A stretch of 64,000 nucleotides of DNA from Platycnemis pennipes (Eukaryota > Arthropoda > Insecta > Odonata > Platycnemididae): positions 45,712,107 to 45,776,106 of the forward strand of contig OW121846.1 in the NCBI GenBank assembly GCA_933228895.1. Direction: 5' to 3'. The translations under genes and the position numbers were made by a program. This document shows, piece by piece, positions 21,029 through 33,700 of the stretch (its first letter is position 1; every line of letters begins with the position of its first letter). Below the pieces are notes generated by a model. The model worked only from the letters and a program-made list of their open reading frames with translations. It was not told the DNA's origin and did not search any database.

Positions 21029-21489
21029 AATTTTATTCTCGCTCTCGTACGTAAAGTATTACTCGATGTGGTCTCGGTAATGGTTTTGGCGCCAATGTGG
21101 CCACTGAGTGAGTGCAGAGCCCCCGCATATCCACACCAACACGTTTTCCATCAGTTTCCACATCGAGTCCACCACTGGATTCCAGACTGATGATTCCAAA
21201 TTTGGTTCATTGCACGCCATATTGGCTTCCTCGGAGGCGCGAAACATCGTGGCTTGATCCCATATAGCACCTTTGACATGGCCTCATGATCCCATGAATG
21301 TGAAATCGGCCCATTGACGAGGTATTAGGCTGCCTGTCGCCGTACATGAGCCAATATAATGGAAATATTTGTCGCAGTTGTTTTCTCATAAATCACTCTA
21401 CTCGATGACAAAATCTGACTGTTATGACGAGCTCGCTGTAAAAGATATATCTAATTCTTCAAATTTTATCTATAATGTCTCCATTTTCA
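21029..21489. other. no recognised feature
   Basis: Several minus-strand frames (21059-21389) overlap each other without recognisable domains. Confidence 0.35.
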
Positions 21490-22380
21490 TCTAAATCTTC
21501 GTGGCACCCCACTAGACACCGCGAGACTGTATGGCAGGGGGTGACGATCACCAAACATGCACCTACATGCCACCACGCACAGAAATCCTACTATTACATG
21601 GAAACATGTTGGTTATAAGTCACGTGCAACTAGGTGGTTAGCATCTACATAGCAATGAAGTGATTACTCGTTAAGAAGGTAATTATTTAAATATATTTAT
21701 CACCATTTTACTAGCATGAATGAGTTAGTAGCCCTAAACATGCATCTTGTACGTATTAGATATTCAATCTATCTAACGATATTTCACCTACCTATCCCCT
21801 TGCTATGCTGCCTCCTATGTTCTCTTTTGGTAAGCGGAATAAATGATATTTTAAATCTATCGGTATCTATCTAATCTATGTAGCTAAAAATCTATCTCTC
21901 TTATCTTATTTATATGATCAAATCTACCATAATACGCAAGGGTTCTAAATAAATACCATGCATCTTCAATGATCGTATCAGTTTTAACGGCCCCGGTGGT
22001 GAGGCGTAAATCCCTCACCTTTCAATCCCAGGGTCGTGGCTTCGAATCCCACCATGATGGGATTTCCTCTGCCTGGGGTGTGGATGTTCGTGCCTGTGTA
22101 ATTTTTACAAGCTAAATTACAGGATGTAAATTACCATCCCTGTTATTTTCAGGTAGATGAAACATAAAAAATAAATTAATCTCTGCAGGAGATTTAATCG
22201 TTATTCAAATCAACCACCTTATAATGATTTCCAAACAAATTCTTCTATTAATTGATGCATTGGAAAACCTTTCGTAACAACTTTTAACAAACGTAGGTCC
22301 TCTATGCTGCATACACTATACCTTAATGGTCAAGCCTAATTCAATCGTATCCCATCTTATATGCTCTCAGTGTAATTTAG
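21490..22380 (-). pseudogene. LINE subfamily A-like fragment, decayed, split by a SINE
   Basis: The plus strand carries the antisense LINE 3' block (CGCGAGACTGTATGGCAGGG), the 3' UTR, and CTATCCCCTTGCTATGCTGCC. It continues to AATACGCAAGGGTTCTAAATA near 21932. The match resumes after the SINE with AGATTTAATCG (about 22189) and continues through the antisense of the RRAARFV region (CCTCTATGCTGCATACACTA). No frame is intact. Confidence 0.7.
21985..22186 (+). repeat. tRNA-derived SINE, family B, inserted in a LINE
   Basis: Head: CCCCGGTGGTGAGGCGTAAA, then AGGGTCGTGGCTTCGAATCC (box B). Body: GGGATTTCCTCTGCCTGGGG and GGATGTTCGTGCCTGTGTAA. Related copies are at 35268-35530 and 53770-53935. LINE sequence continues on both sides, so this SINE is younger than the LINE. 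Confidence 0.65.
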
Positions 22381-23279
22381 GTCCAGGTAACGATATGAAC
22401 TGTTACGAACAGTTTTCGACCCGTATGTTGTCCAAATTGTTTCTCTAACTGCCGTTTGGGTACGAAAGATCTGACTTGTGATTGGTAATGGTCAGCTCAT
22501 AATATTACTGATTTACCTTTGTGAGAGACATTCTGTAAGTTTGGAGGTTATAAATTCAGGGTCTAAATAGTTGGACTTTTGTGAACCTTTTAATGCAGTC
22601 TCACATGTTCCTCTTTCATTCCATATTTGCCCTTGCCGATTCTCGTGGCCGTTTCTCGTCCTTCAATAGGAAATCGATTCACGCGAATCGATTTGATGAC
22701 GTGAGAAATGAGTGCACGAATGAATTGAATAAGGGAAGCCTTTTCAAAACAGTCGCGTAGGTAGTCTTTCACTTGTATCAATCTCTCGCACGCCAGTAGT
22801 CAGCTGGTTTCTCCTTGCTTGGAGGGTGGGCAATAAACTACGCTGCGGATTAAAAAAAATATCGAGAATCACTGGATTACTGGGGAGGCGATAGAGAGCT
22901 GAGGACATATACGACACTCGTAAAGTCGGCATCAGCTTACTCGTCGCAGAAAACGCCAAGGGGCTCACGCTTTTCCATCCTATCTGACGGATGGAGAACT
23001 GCAGTTGATGATTACTGGTCATTTTAGCGTCGTTAGTACTCATACGTTTAAGGTACACTCTATCTCATAATTGATTTGAAAGTGATTATTTTACTTAAGT
23101 ATGAGATGCGATTTCATATATCTATTTCACCATATCACGGCGTAAAAGTCCCAGAACTTTTTGGACGTTTCTGCTCATTCCTTACGGATATGACCGAGGG
23201 GGATGACGGGAAGATATTCTATAGAGGCCTCCCGGACTTCCTTAAAGTCAACGGAATTTGGAATTTAGCCTCACAAAAT
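22381..23279. other. no clear gene; short SINE-A scrap near 22975-23010
   Basis: Mostly unrecognised. At about 22977-23003 the plus strand has CATCCTATCTGACGGATGG, an antisense piece of the family-A SINE body. Confidence 0.35.
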
Positions 23280-23280
23280 A

Positions 23281-23525
23281 TCTACATCTACATCTATACG
23301 ATACCCTGCAAGCCACCGCGAGGGTGTGTGGCAGGGGGTGAAGATCACCAGGCATGCACTACTACCATGCAAACTAGCAACTATATTGTCTCATGCAACT
23401 TGATTGTTAGTGTCTACAGTATTTAAGGGGTAAGATATGCATCATGCACTACAGAATACTTTAAAATATTTCCCCTACCTATCCCTTTCCTATGCTGCCT
23501 ATTCTGTTCTCTTAAAATATTCAAT
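23281..23525 (-). repeat. LINE subfamily A 3' end fragment
   Basis: Plus strand: TCTACATCTACATCTATACG, then the antisense of the tail block, GGTGAAGATCACCAGGCATG, and 3' UTR up to TGCTGCCTATTCTGTTCTCT. Close to the 3' UTR of the intact copy at 30674-30905, so relatively recent. It has no RT coding sequence. Confidence 0.8.
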
Positions 23526-24404
23526 TTTATTCCGTAGACAGAGTACGACATCATAGCTTTCTACAAAGTCTCTCTTTTCCGTAGAATTTTTCTGTTGAAC
23601 TCCGTAGTAAGGGAACTGTTTCTGCACAAAGTTTGCAGAATTCCTGTTGTTCTACATAGATAAGTGCGGACTTTTTCGGCAGTATTTTGGCATCTATCTA
23701 TAGCCAACAATCCGTAGAATAGATTCACGTAACTCTTCACTCAATAATGCTTCTCTTCACTCATAATTCTTCCCTTTCGTATCCTTTATTACTTCTCCCA
23801 TATATTTCATGCGAGTCCACCATCTTTCCCATTCTCTTGTCCCTCGACGATTGTTTTCATCAAACCGTCATTTCTCAAGATGTGGCCGATCCAGCTCTCC
23901 CTTCTCTTTTTGAAGTTCTTCGACTATTCCTCTTTTCTTCCACTTCTCTCAAGGCTTATTCGTCTTTCTCTTTGTCGAGCCATTTATTCTTCGTCATTCC
24001 TTTTGCATCATCACATTTCCAATGCTACAAGGTTTTCCTTCTTTGCTGCTGTTATCGTTCATGCCTCACTGCCATAAAGAATCATGCTCTAGATGTAAGT
24101 TCTGATGAATTGGTGCCTTAACTCTAACCATGTATTACCAGTTGTAATTAAAAGCTTATTTCGGTAGAAACCCTCTTTGCCTGAGCTATTCTGCAGACTC
24201 TATCCTTCTTGCTTTGCTCATTGCTGGTTACTAGGCTTTCAGATAGCATAAGTCAGTCCACTCTGCATACAGTAACCTACATTTAGTAACATTATTAACA
24301 CTGAAATGATATCTGATCAGTATCTCTTCTAAGTTTACCAGAGTCTTCTTTAATTCTTTTTCAGTCACTGCCATCATTTGTCGTCGGTTGAACGCAGCAT
24401 GCTA
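23526..24404. other. no recognised feature
   Basis: Pyrimidine-rich on the plus strand. The open frames at 23747-24121 have low complexity (Ser, Leu, Phe) and no domain. Confidence 0.35.
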
Positions 24405-24520
24405 ATTTTTCCCCCGGTATACCAATGAAAAATATCTTACATTGCCGTGAATCCAACCCGGGTCCTTGGGATGCAAAGGCAGTAACCTAGACACTACATG
24501 AACTCGATCCCTTTCATGAT
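24405..24520 (-). repeat. tRNA-derived SINE head, family A-like
   Basis: The antisense head is visible on plus as GGTATACCAATGAAAAATAT, GAATCCAACCCGGGTCCTTG and TACATGAACTCGATCCC. Confidence 0.55.
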
Positions 24521-24661
24521 ATTCAAAGAAATCGCTCCTTAGGTATGCTGTGCACGTAAACTTCTGTGCGTGTGCGTAGTGTATGTTTCGTGACAACATA
24601 CCAATTTCCACGCAGCATAGAGGTGGGTTGCAGGGAGGTCAGTCGATATGGGTAGATTTAG

Positions 24662-26485
24662 ATGCCGGCTAAACCGAACCAAGCGTTATCACATTTCAAG
24701 AGCAAGATGTTAGGAGAATATTTAGATAGCAATCCTAAAGCGTTTTGGTCATATGTGAGAGAGCTTCAGGGAAATAAGTCCACAGTGCACACACTTAAAA
24801 ATGATAAAGGAATCAGAGTCACCAGCAGTGTAGAAAAAGCCAACACTTTAAACACCTTCTTCCAAAGTGTATTCAACTCATCGTCACAAAACGCAGTGGA
24901 ACCACCGCCGAACACTTTCAGTGAGCAAATGCCCGAAATAAACATTTCATGTCGCGGAATAGAGCAGCAGTTAAAAAGCATAAGTAAAAACAAAGCACCA
25001 GGTCCCGATCAAATTCCTTCCAGAGTTTATAAAACATTAGCTTCTGAAATAGCCCCCTATCTAGAAATAATATTCAATAAAACACTAAAGAACCACACAG
25101 TACCCAAGGATTGGAAAGTAGCTAACATTACACCTATATTTAAAAGCGGTGATAGGGAAGAACCTAGTAACTACAGACCCATTTCACTCACGTCAATCTC
25201 TTGTAAGATATTTGAGCACATAGTAGTCAGTTCGATCATGGGGCATTTGGATAGTCAGGGATTACTCATAAACAGCCAGCATGGGTTCCGGAAAGGTAGA
25301 TCTTGCGAGACACAATTAGCTTTATTCGTACACGATATTTTAGTCCACGGCGAAAGCAGTACTGAAGTTGATGCGATATTTTTAGATTTTAAAAAGGCTT
25401 TCGATAAAGTTCCTCATGACAAATTAATCTTGAAGTTAGAGAGTTTTGGTATAAATAAAGACGTTGTATGTTGGGTAAAAGAATTCTTAAGTGGGCGAGA
25501 GCAGAGGGTTGTCATAGATGGTATCATGTCGGACACAATCGAAGTCACATCGGGAGTTCCCCAGGGTAGCGTAGTAGGTCCGCTTCTATTTCTTTTATAC
25601 ATAAACGATTTGGGTACCGTAGTTAGTAGTAACCTTAGACTTTTTGCAGACGATGCGGTGGTGTACAGGGGTATATCAAACGAAGAGGACATGAAATCAC
25701 TTAGCAAGGATTTAGATGCAATTGAAGAGTGGTGCGACAAATGGCAGTTAGAACTCAACCTTAAAAAGTGTGTAGCTATCAATTTTTGGAGGAGGAATAA
25801 TTCGATAGAGCGATCCTATAGAATTAATAACACGAAGATCGAAAACGTTGAAACCGTAAGATATTTAGGTGTAACAATCACTAAAGATTTATCGTGGGGA
25901 AGACACATAAGGGAAATATGCGGCCGAGCGAAGAGAAAGCTAGGATTTATAAAAAGAGTACTTGGGAAATGTGATGAGAAGACAAAAGAGCGATGCTACT
26001 TTTCACTAGTTAGGCCCCACCTTGAGTATGCAGCCAGTGTATGGGATCCTAATGAATTAGGTTTGATGAGAGAACTAGACAGTGTGCAGCGTAGAGCAGC
26101 TAGGTTCGTCAAAAGGTGTTACGATAGGTTGAGTAGTGTATCAGAATTAATACAAGAATTAGGGTGGGAATCATTATCAGAGCGTAGATTAAAGTTCAGA
26201 TTTAATCTATTGCAGAAATTTCAATCGGATAGCTTTACTGAAGATGTTAGGCACATATTGAAAACACCAGCGTATTATGCTAGATTCGACCAGATAAATA
26301 AGATTAGAGAGATAGATTGTCGTACAGATAGATTCAAAATGGCATTTTTCCCCCGTACTATAAGAGAACAGAATAGGCAGCATAGGAAAGGGATAGGTAG
26401 GGGAAATATTTTAGAGTATTCTGTAGTGCATGATGCATGTATTAACCCCTCAAATACTATAGATACTAACAATCTAGTTGCATGA
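24662..26485 (+). CDS. reverse transcriptase of a 5'-truncated LINE
   Basis: Open frame of 607 residues. The first seven residues (MPAKPNQ) are host DNA or the target duplication. From residue 8 it is the reverse-transcriptase half of LINE ORF2, with the endonuclease absent. RT motifs in order: FLDFKKAFDKVPH (about residue 240), GVPQGSVVGPLLFLLYINDL (about 298) and FADD (about 328), the catalytic aspartates of the palm. A conserved C-terminal region follows (LVRPHLEYAASVWDP, VQRRAARFVKR, FFPRTI). It differs from the 1011-residue copy at about 14 of some 600 positions by my count. Without the endonuclease and a promoter it is a dead-on-arrival copy, though still uninterrupted, which indicates recent insertion. 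Confidence 0.85.
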   Translation: MPAKPNQALSHFKSKMLGEYLDSNPKAFWSYVRELQGNKSTVHTLKNDKGIRVTSSVEKANTLNTFFQSVFNSSSQNAVEPPPNTFSEQMPEINISCRGIEQQLKSISKNKAPGPDQIPSRVYKTLASEIAPYLEIIFNKTLKNHTVPKDWKVANITPIFKSGDREEPSNYRPISLTSISCKIFEHIVVSSIMGHLDSQGLLINSQHGFRKGRSCETQLALFVHDILVHGESSTEVDAIFLDFKKAFDKVPHDKLILKLESFGINKDVVCWVKEFLSGREQRVVIDGIMSDTIEVTSGVPQGSVVGPLLFLLYINDLGTVVSSNLRLFADDAVVYRGISNEEDMKSLSKDLDAIEEWCDKWQLELNLKKCVAINFWRRNNSIERSYRINNTKIENVETVRYLGVTITKDLSWGRHIREICGRAKRKLGFIKRVLGKCDEKTKERCYFSLVRPHLEYAASVWDPNELGLMRELDSVQRRAARFVKRCYDRLSSVSELIQELGWESLSERRLKFRFNLLQKFQSDSFTEDVRHILKTPAYYARFDQINKIREIDCRTDRFKMAFFPRTIREQNRQHRKGIGRGNILEYSVVHDACINPSNTIDTNNLVA

Positions 26486-26596
26486 GACCCTTTAGTTGCT
26501 TGCTTGCATGCTAGTAGTGAATGCTTGGTGACCTTCACCCCCTGCCACACACCCTCGCGGTGGCTTGCAGGGTATCGTGTAGATGTAGATGTAGAT
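24683..26596 (+). mobile_element. LINE subfamily A (CR1/L2-type), 5'-truncated young copy
   Basis: A 1.9-kb insertion flanked by a 7-bp target-site duplication, GAACCAA, at 24676-24682 and 26597-26603. It starts inside ORF2 at the equivalent of QALSHFKSK and ends in the 3' block CCCTGCCACACACCCTCGCG, GGCTTGCAGGGTATCGTG and three TAGATG units. It matches 30674-32590 (opposite strand) almost base for base. The exact 5' truncation, TSD and tail show target-primed reverse transcription. Confidence 0.92.
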
Positions 26597-26603
26597 GAAC
26601 CAA

Positions 26604-27674
26604 ATGGTACTTACCTTTTTCCAGCCACTCGTTTAGTTTAGGGAGGTGAATTTAATCACTCTTGGCTGGAGTTTTCATTCTCGTTTCGGGAGTGAAATCG
26701 GTGACACCGAAAATGGTGAGACGGTCGGTGGCGATGTAGTGGATGTGCTCTCGTCTCCTTCTGAGTGGGAGGGGCAAGACCATTTCCCGAGTACAAGTTT
26801 CAGGTCGCGCTCTCGATTGGGCATCTGGCCAAAAAATGCAACTCGAGCCATTACACGGGGAGCTCACGACTGACCGAGGCGGTGGACTTGGACTTGCTCG
26901 GATCTCAACTTTCCTTCTCTGACCGTTAAAATCCATAGCGGGGCTGAGATACTTTTCCCTCGGACATGGAATAAAATCATGAAACCCATCTCCTCCACGT
27001 GGTTTTGGTCTCGGAGGGAAACGTTTGACCGAGTTACAAGCTATGCAAAAATTAATTTTTTTTTATGTTTACGTCCCCAATCCCCGCCTACGAGCCACCG
27101 CAAGGGCGAGTGGTAAGTGGTGGTAGGTCACTAGCCGTGAAGACGTCTATTTGCTGAAAGTAAGGAAAGATAAATTAGGAATATATGAGATGACTCGTAA
27201 TTTTTCTATGGAAACTAAAGTTGTACGCGTTGTCATCGCTATTGTGTAGGTGGGAAAATCGAATTTTTGTATGTATCGGTCTCACTGCTGATTTATCGCA
27301 ATTTTTATTTCATTCAGTCCTGATGATGCAATGTGGGTTAAGAAATATAATTGCCGTGTCAGACTTGAATTTTCAAGTAAATTTACACCTGCGAGCAACC
27401 TTTAAGTATCAGAGAATTGAAAACCAAGCCCTTTCAACAGGTGAGTGGCACCCTCTGTACGTTCATGCGAATTTTTTAAGAATCGTGCTACTTTTTTCAG
27501 TTCTCGAGTAAATCTTTACTCTTTAGACCGCAAATATTTACTTCTTCCTAAACAGTGTGAAGAAACACCTTTCCTTCACGTTCATTTCAAATACGATACC
27601 CCCAAGCAAGCTTCAAAGTTAAATTGGCACAATGTTACTTAATGTTACCTATTTGACTACTTATTATATCTTAA
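26604..27674. other. no recognised gene; possible LINE-tail scrap near 27085-27130
   Basis: Overlapping open frames on both strands at 26646-26936 have no domain. At about 27090-27130 GAGCCACCGCAAGGGCGAGT resembles the antisense LINE tail block but is too short to be sure. Confidence 0.35.
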
Positions 27675-27885
27675 GACAGGGTGGCCTAATGAAGACAATC
27701 ATTGAGGGAAAAGTGAACGGGAAGAATGGAAATGGAAGACCTCGTATGAGATACATGGAGCAAGTTATGAAGGATGAAAAAGAGAAAAATTTACGTCTAT
27801 ATGAAGAGGTTGGCCGATAGAAGAATCGAGCGGAAGGCTGCGTCAAACCAATCCTAGGATTGATGACCGATGATGATGATGCTTA
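27675..27885 (+). pseudogene. non-LTR reverse transcriptase C-terminal remnant (TGATGA-tailed family)
   Basis: The clearest member of this family. The plus strand reads GGLMKTIIEGKVNGKNGNGR then PRMRYMEQVMKDEKEKN, a C-terminal signature widespread in animal endonuclease/reverse-transcriptase retroposons. It then reads a RAASNQ-like end and a tail GACCGATGATGATGATG. It is 5'-truncated, has no catalytic motifs and is non-functional. Confidence 0.72.
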
Positions 27886-28140
27886 TGTTTATTATGAAAT
27901 TATACTTCTACCTTATCATTCAATGCGTATTATGGTCCGAGAGACATGATTGACTGTGGTGATTGAAAATATCACTCAAGTTTGGCTTAAAATGTGCTGC
28001 TGTCTTCATTAGGATGATTTGATGAATAGCTGTGGTCATTTGCGTCTTCATAACCTGGTGCACATATATGGTGCACGTTGGATTCAATGCAATAGAGGAA
28101 TGGTGGAGAGAAACCCGGCGCCGTCATTACCCTGCTCTGT

Positions 28141-28260
28141 ATATCTACGTCTACGTGGTACCCTGCGAGCCCCCACGAGGGCGTGTGGCAGGGGTGATGA
28201 TCACCAAATATGGACTATTGATTTGCAATTAGGCTACTACATGGAAACATCGATATAAAG
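28141..28260 (-). repeat. LINE 3' end fragment
   Basis: Plus strand: ATCTACGTCTACGTGGTACC, CTGCGAGCCCCCACGAGGG, CGTGTGGCAGGGGTGATGAT. A short antisense tail with about 60 bp of 3' UTR. Confidence 0.75.
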
Positions 28261-28309
28261 CCTGAATGCTTATCAATTTTACGTTTTCATACGATGGGTA
28301 AAGTTCTTA

Positions 28310-28475
28310 AGTTGAAGTCCTCATAATCAGTGGCCGCATGTCGAAACCAATTCATATATTAAGAACCATTATACCACAGCAAGATACCTGTAACTTTTGA
28401 TATTCAAACTCGGACCCTTGGGTATTACTCAGTAATTTAGTCACTACATCAACTTAATTCTAGCGTAATGTAATG
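28310..28475 (-). repeat. tRNA-derived SINE head, degenerate
   Basis: The antisense head is visible at about 28385-28465: TATTCAAACTCGGACCCTTG and TTTAGTCACTACATCAACTT, parallel to the 24405-24520 and 3590-3750 copies. Confidence 0.45.
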
Positions 28476-28479
28476 AGGA

Positions 28480-30665
28480 GATTACCATAAGTACACACAT
28501 CAACTCTGTAATATCTAATTTGATTACATCAGATGTTTTACCCTATAAGTATGCATTTATAAGTAGATTCATTCTTTTATGTATTTAAAAACTAAACCAT
28601 TTTAATGTTCATCAAATGTAAAAATATCCAAAAAAATTTCAAAAATTTCAAAATACCATATATATGGAGTAAATACATACCTCTTGTCAGTAGATGTGGC
28701 ATAAGCATTGCTCTCTTTCATTAATCATAACTCTTTTTTCCATTTTTCTGTGTTCAACAAGCCAGTAATGCCGTAGCCAAAGCTATCATGAACTGTATAA
28801 TAATGTGGATATCATCTACATTTTTGTTAATCATTCCATATTAGTAGTACACGCTTGTTAGGTCATCATTAATTTCTCATGAACCCAAATGCACCACTTT
28901 TTTAATGTATCAGTTTTAAACGTATTTTCAATTTCATCTTTGAGACACTACGTTGCAAAGAAAAATACTGCATGGACCTGATGACACTCGGACTGTCTCT
29001 CTGTATGAGGCCAATGCATTTATCTGCAGAGATTTTTAACACTCCTGTGGTGATGTGATCTATATATGAATCATCTTCCTACATACACTAAGAAGCATAA
29101 TATAACTTGACGATGAATACGTTTTTTCATGTATGCGACAGCTACGCGCTACCACTTACATTAGAATGTACGATAATATATTTTTTTATTATTCGTTAAG
29201 GCATTTGCTGTCATGCAATGATTTTCATTCCATTTACCGTTGTAGGGATGCTATTAGTTTGGCTTAGTACAACTATGATCATGCACTTTAAAATGCGCTA
29301 CCGACATTACAATTGCCTCACCGCTTATTATATGAACTATTATGGCCGCTAATTTTTCGCTAAGGGTACCTCATGTGTAATTTTGGCTGCACTGTCAAGA
29401 TTTGAATGCGAAAATCCTAGAAAAATTAATGTGCATCATTGAACAAATCGCAGGTCGACGATCGAGCCTAAAGATTCCGTGGTTAATCTTTCTCTCCGAT
29501 AGACGGAGGTCTCCACTTGAAATTCTTTCTGGATGGAAATCCATCAGGGACCACTTTAAAACTGTTAATCCAGAGCTGGAGCTTTCTCGATGGTAAGCAA
29601 ATGTCCTTTCCACCACACTAACGCTATCCCTAAAATATCTCCGACCAATAATTTGAAGACTTCTTTTGTAGAAAATAAATGAAGCAATGTCCTTAGCTGC
29701 CTTTGGCTAAAAAGTGAAAATTTGAGATAAAGATCAATTTGAGACCACTTTCTCTCGGTAAATTTGGTAAAGATCATTGATATAGTTATAATTATCTCCA
29801 AAGGCTCTTTAGTACGTGACTTTCACTCAAATCTGTCAGCTTAGGTTCGTTTGACATCCAACTTCCTCGTGTTATTTGCCCTTTGGCATACACAATTCCA
29901 TTTCTTTTTCATACTTTTTTCCATTTCTCTCGGTCAGAGTAATAAGTCTACCCCACTTTGAGCATCATTCTCTCTCTTCCTTCTGTTAGATTGAAGAGAC
30001 TGGTTAGATTCGAAGTGAAAGTACCTCATTTTTTTGGTGCCGAATCCTGCATTCCAGCGTATCTCATTAACATTTGCTTGTTTGATGTCTATTCCTGTAC
30101 CACATTACTTCACCTTGAAAGGATAATTTACACCGTGTTTGTAACTTTCGCGAGGAAAAACTGGATACGGTCCAAGTTTAACAAACCTGTCGGTGAGCTA
30201 TGAGTGTTTGTGGCTCTCGGTGAATTACTCACTTGATTATGCTCTAAATCGTAAGCTCTCATCGCCGAAGTGAATACCTGATTTTTTACCAATGCAGTCA
30301 CGAGTCAGTTTGGCGTTCTGTTGTACGAATACCGTTAATTTCAATCGACAATTTCAGCCTGAATTTGGCTCCGGATCAGAACTGAAGGCCCAAGAAAATT
30401 ATTGGAAAACGCTGATTATTGCTCTAACGTGTCATATTATGCTTATAAACTTCCCCAGCCAGTATCAGCTTTGACCGATCTGATGAAGTTCAAGTGTGAA
30501 GGAAGTAATGTAACTCTTAGAAAAATTAATTTTTCTATCAACCACACATTAAATAGTTATGGACACTGAGAACTATTACAATACTGATGATATATGACAT
30601 GAGAAACATGATGGCTGGGAAATATGTGGGGAAAATATATCCAGGAGAGATGCAATCAAACCAAC
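28480..30665. other. no recognised feature
   Basis: About 2.2 kb, AT-rich, with no gene or repeat family I can support. Overlapping frames on opposite strands at 29395-29616 argue against coding. Confidence 0.35.
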
Positions 30666-30785
30666 TTAGAGTTCATCTACATCTACATCTACACGATACC
30701 CTGCAAGCCACCGCGAGGGTGTGTGGCAGGGGGTGAAGATCACCAAGCATGCACTACTAGCATGCAAGCAAGCAACTAAAGGGTC

Positions 30786-33700
30786 TCATGCAACCAGATT
30801 GTTAGTATCTATAGTATTTGTGGGGTTAATACATGCATCATGCACTACCGAATACTCTAAAATATTTCCCCTACCTATCCCTTTCCTATGCTGCCTATTC
30901 TGTTCTCTTATAGTACGGGGGAAAAATGCCATTTTGAATCTATCTGTACGACAATCTATCTCTCTAATCTTATTTATCTGGTCGAATCTAGCATAATACG
31001 CTGGTGTTTTTAATATGTGCCTAACATCTTCAGTAAAGCTATCCGATTGAAATTTCTTCAATAGATTTAATCTGAACGTTAACCTACGATCTGATAATGA
31101 TTCCCACCCTAATTCTTGTATTAATTCTGATACACTACTCAACCTATCGTAACACCTTTTGACGAACCTAGCTGCTCTACGCTGCACACTGTCTAGTTCT
31201 CTCATCAAACCTAATTCATTAGGATCCCATACACTGGCTGCATACTCAAGGTGGGGCCTAACTAGTGAAAAGTAGCATCGCTCTTTTGTCTTCTCATCAC
31301 ATTTCCCAAGTACTCTTTTTATAAATCCTAGCTTTCTCTTCGCTCGGCCGCATATTTCCCTTATGTGTCTTCCCCACGATAAATCTTTAGTGATGGTTAC
31401 ACCTAAATATCTTACGGTTTCAACGTTTTCGATCTTCGTGCTATTAATTCTATAGGATCGCTCTATCGAATTATTCCTCCTCCAAAAATTGATAGCTACA
31501 CACTTTTTAAGGTTGAGTTCTAACTGCCATTTGTCGCACCACTCTTGAATTGCATCTAAATCCTTGCTAAGTGATTTCGTGTCCTCTTCGTTTGATATAC
31601 CCCTGTACACCACCGCATCGTCTGCAAAAAGTCTAAGGTTACTACTAACTACGGTACCCAAATCGTTTATGTATAAAAGAAATAGAAGCGGACCTACTAC
31701 GCTACCCTGGGGAACTCCCGATATGACTTCGATTGTGTCCGACATGATACCATCTATGACAACCCTCTGCTCTCGCCCACTTAAGAATTCTTTTACCCAA
31801 CATACAACGTTTTTATTTATACCAAAACTCTCTAACTTCAAGATTAATTTGTCATGAGGAACTTTATCGAAAGCCTTTTTAAAATCTAAAAATATCGCAT
31901 CAACTTCAGTACTGCTTTCGCCGTGGACTAAAATATCGTGTACGAATAAAGCTAATTGTGTCTCGCAAGATCTACCTTTCCGGAACCCATGCTGGCTGTT
32001 TATGAGTAATCCCTGACTATCCAAATGCCCCATGATCGAACTGACTACTATGTGCTCAAATATCTTACAAGAGATTGACGTGAGTGAAATGGGTCTGTAG
32101 TTACTAGGTTCTTCCCTATCACCGCTTTTAAATATAGGTGTAATGTTAGCTACTTTCCAATCCTTGGGTACTGTGTGGTTCTTTAGTGTTTTATTGAATA
32201 TTATTTCTAGATAGGGGGCTATTTCAGAAGCTAATGTTTTATATACTCTGGAAGGAATTTCATCGGGACCTGGTGATTTGTTTTTACTTATGCTTTTTAA
32301 CTGCTGCTCTATTCCGCGACATGAAATGTTTATTTCGGGCATTTGCTCCCTGAAAGTGTTCGGCGGTGGTTCCACTGCGTTTTGTGACGATGAGTTGAAT
32401 ACGCTTTGGAAGAAGATGTTTAAAGTATTGGCTTTTTCTACACTGCTGGTGACTCTGATTCCTTTATCATTTTTAAGGGTGTGCACTGTGGACTTATTTC
32501 CCTGAAGCTCTCTCACATATGACCAAAACGCTTTAGGATTGCTATCTAAATATTCTCCTAACATCTTGCTCTTGAAATGTGATAACGCTTGCCGACATGA
32601 TTTCCTTGCTAATGCTCTCGATTTTTTATAGTTTTTAACTAGCTCATTTTTTTCCTCTACCGATAGACCCCGTCCTGCATTTTTCATCTTAGCGTGGCAT
32701 ACCCTTTGTCGCTTTAGTGATTTCCTAACCTCCGCGTTATACCACCTTGGCTCTGTATTATCACTAATATATTTACTTGGTATGTATTTATGAACTGCGT
32801 TACGGGTGACCTCAAGAAATTCTCTCCACGAATCCTCTGTATTTAATCCTTTGCTTTGTTCGCTGAATACATTAAACGCTTCCCTTAATTCCTCTTTCAT
32901 ACCGTCGTAATTTGCCTTGCCAAATAAGTATACCCTCCTCCTTGGTTTATAATGTCTTTCAACGCCTACAATAAATTTCGCATGCACTATTTTATGGTCA
33001 CTAATTCCTGTGTCTGTAACTGTATTTAGAACTCTCTCGGGTATATTTGTTGCTAATAAGTCTAGAATGTTGTTTCCCCTGGTCGGCTCTGTTACTAGCT
33101 GTTGTAAAGAATGTGTCGTAAAGGTGTTCAACAGTGATTCGCAATGTTCCTTATCCTTACCTCCTGCAATGAAACTACACGTATTCCAGTCTATCGAGGG
33201 GAGATTGAAATCTCCGCCTACTATTATTCCTCTATCATTCTTCCCAGAAAGTAATGTACCTATCTCTGACTCTAGCTCTATTATAGAATTGACGTCTGCG
33301 TCCGGTGGCCTGTAATATGCACCTACATATATCTTTTTTGCGTTACTACTTTTACTTTTAACGGAACACCAAATACTTTCTACATTTCGCTCTGAAATAA
33401 GTTCTCTTCTACTGACATACGGGTCCTTCACAGCTATAAATACTCCTCCTCCGTTTCTGCTTACTCTATCCTTTCTGTATACGGTAAAACACTTAGGAAA
33501 TACTTCATGATCTGATATGTCCTTCGAAAGCCAGCTTTCTGTACCTACGATTATATCTGCATTAGTACTCTTAATGAGGTGGTGAAATTCTGCTACTTTA
33601 TTTCTTATACTACGACAATTCACTACTATCACTGAAATTTTTTCTTCCAATCTGTTTCTCTCTTGGTGCTCCTTTCCAACTAAAATTTTCTTCGATAATT

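Noticed and set aside
23747..24121. 124-codon plus-strand frame
   Set aside because: Low-complexity Ser/Leu/Phe sequence from a pyrimidine-rich strand, overlapped by another frame, no domain.
25414..25782. Long antisense open frame inside the LINE (also seen at 31564-31857)
   Set aside because: Shadow of the reverse transcriptase on the other strand.
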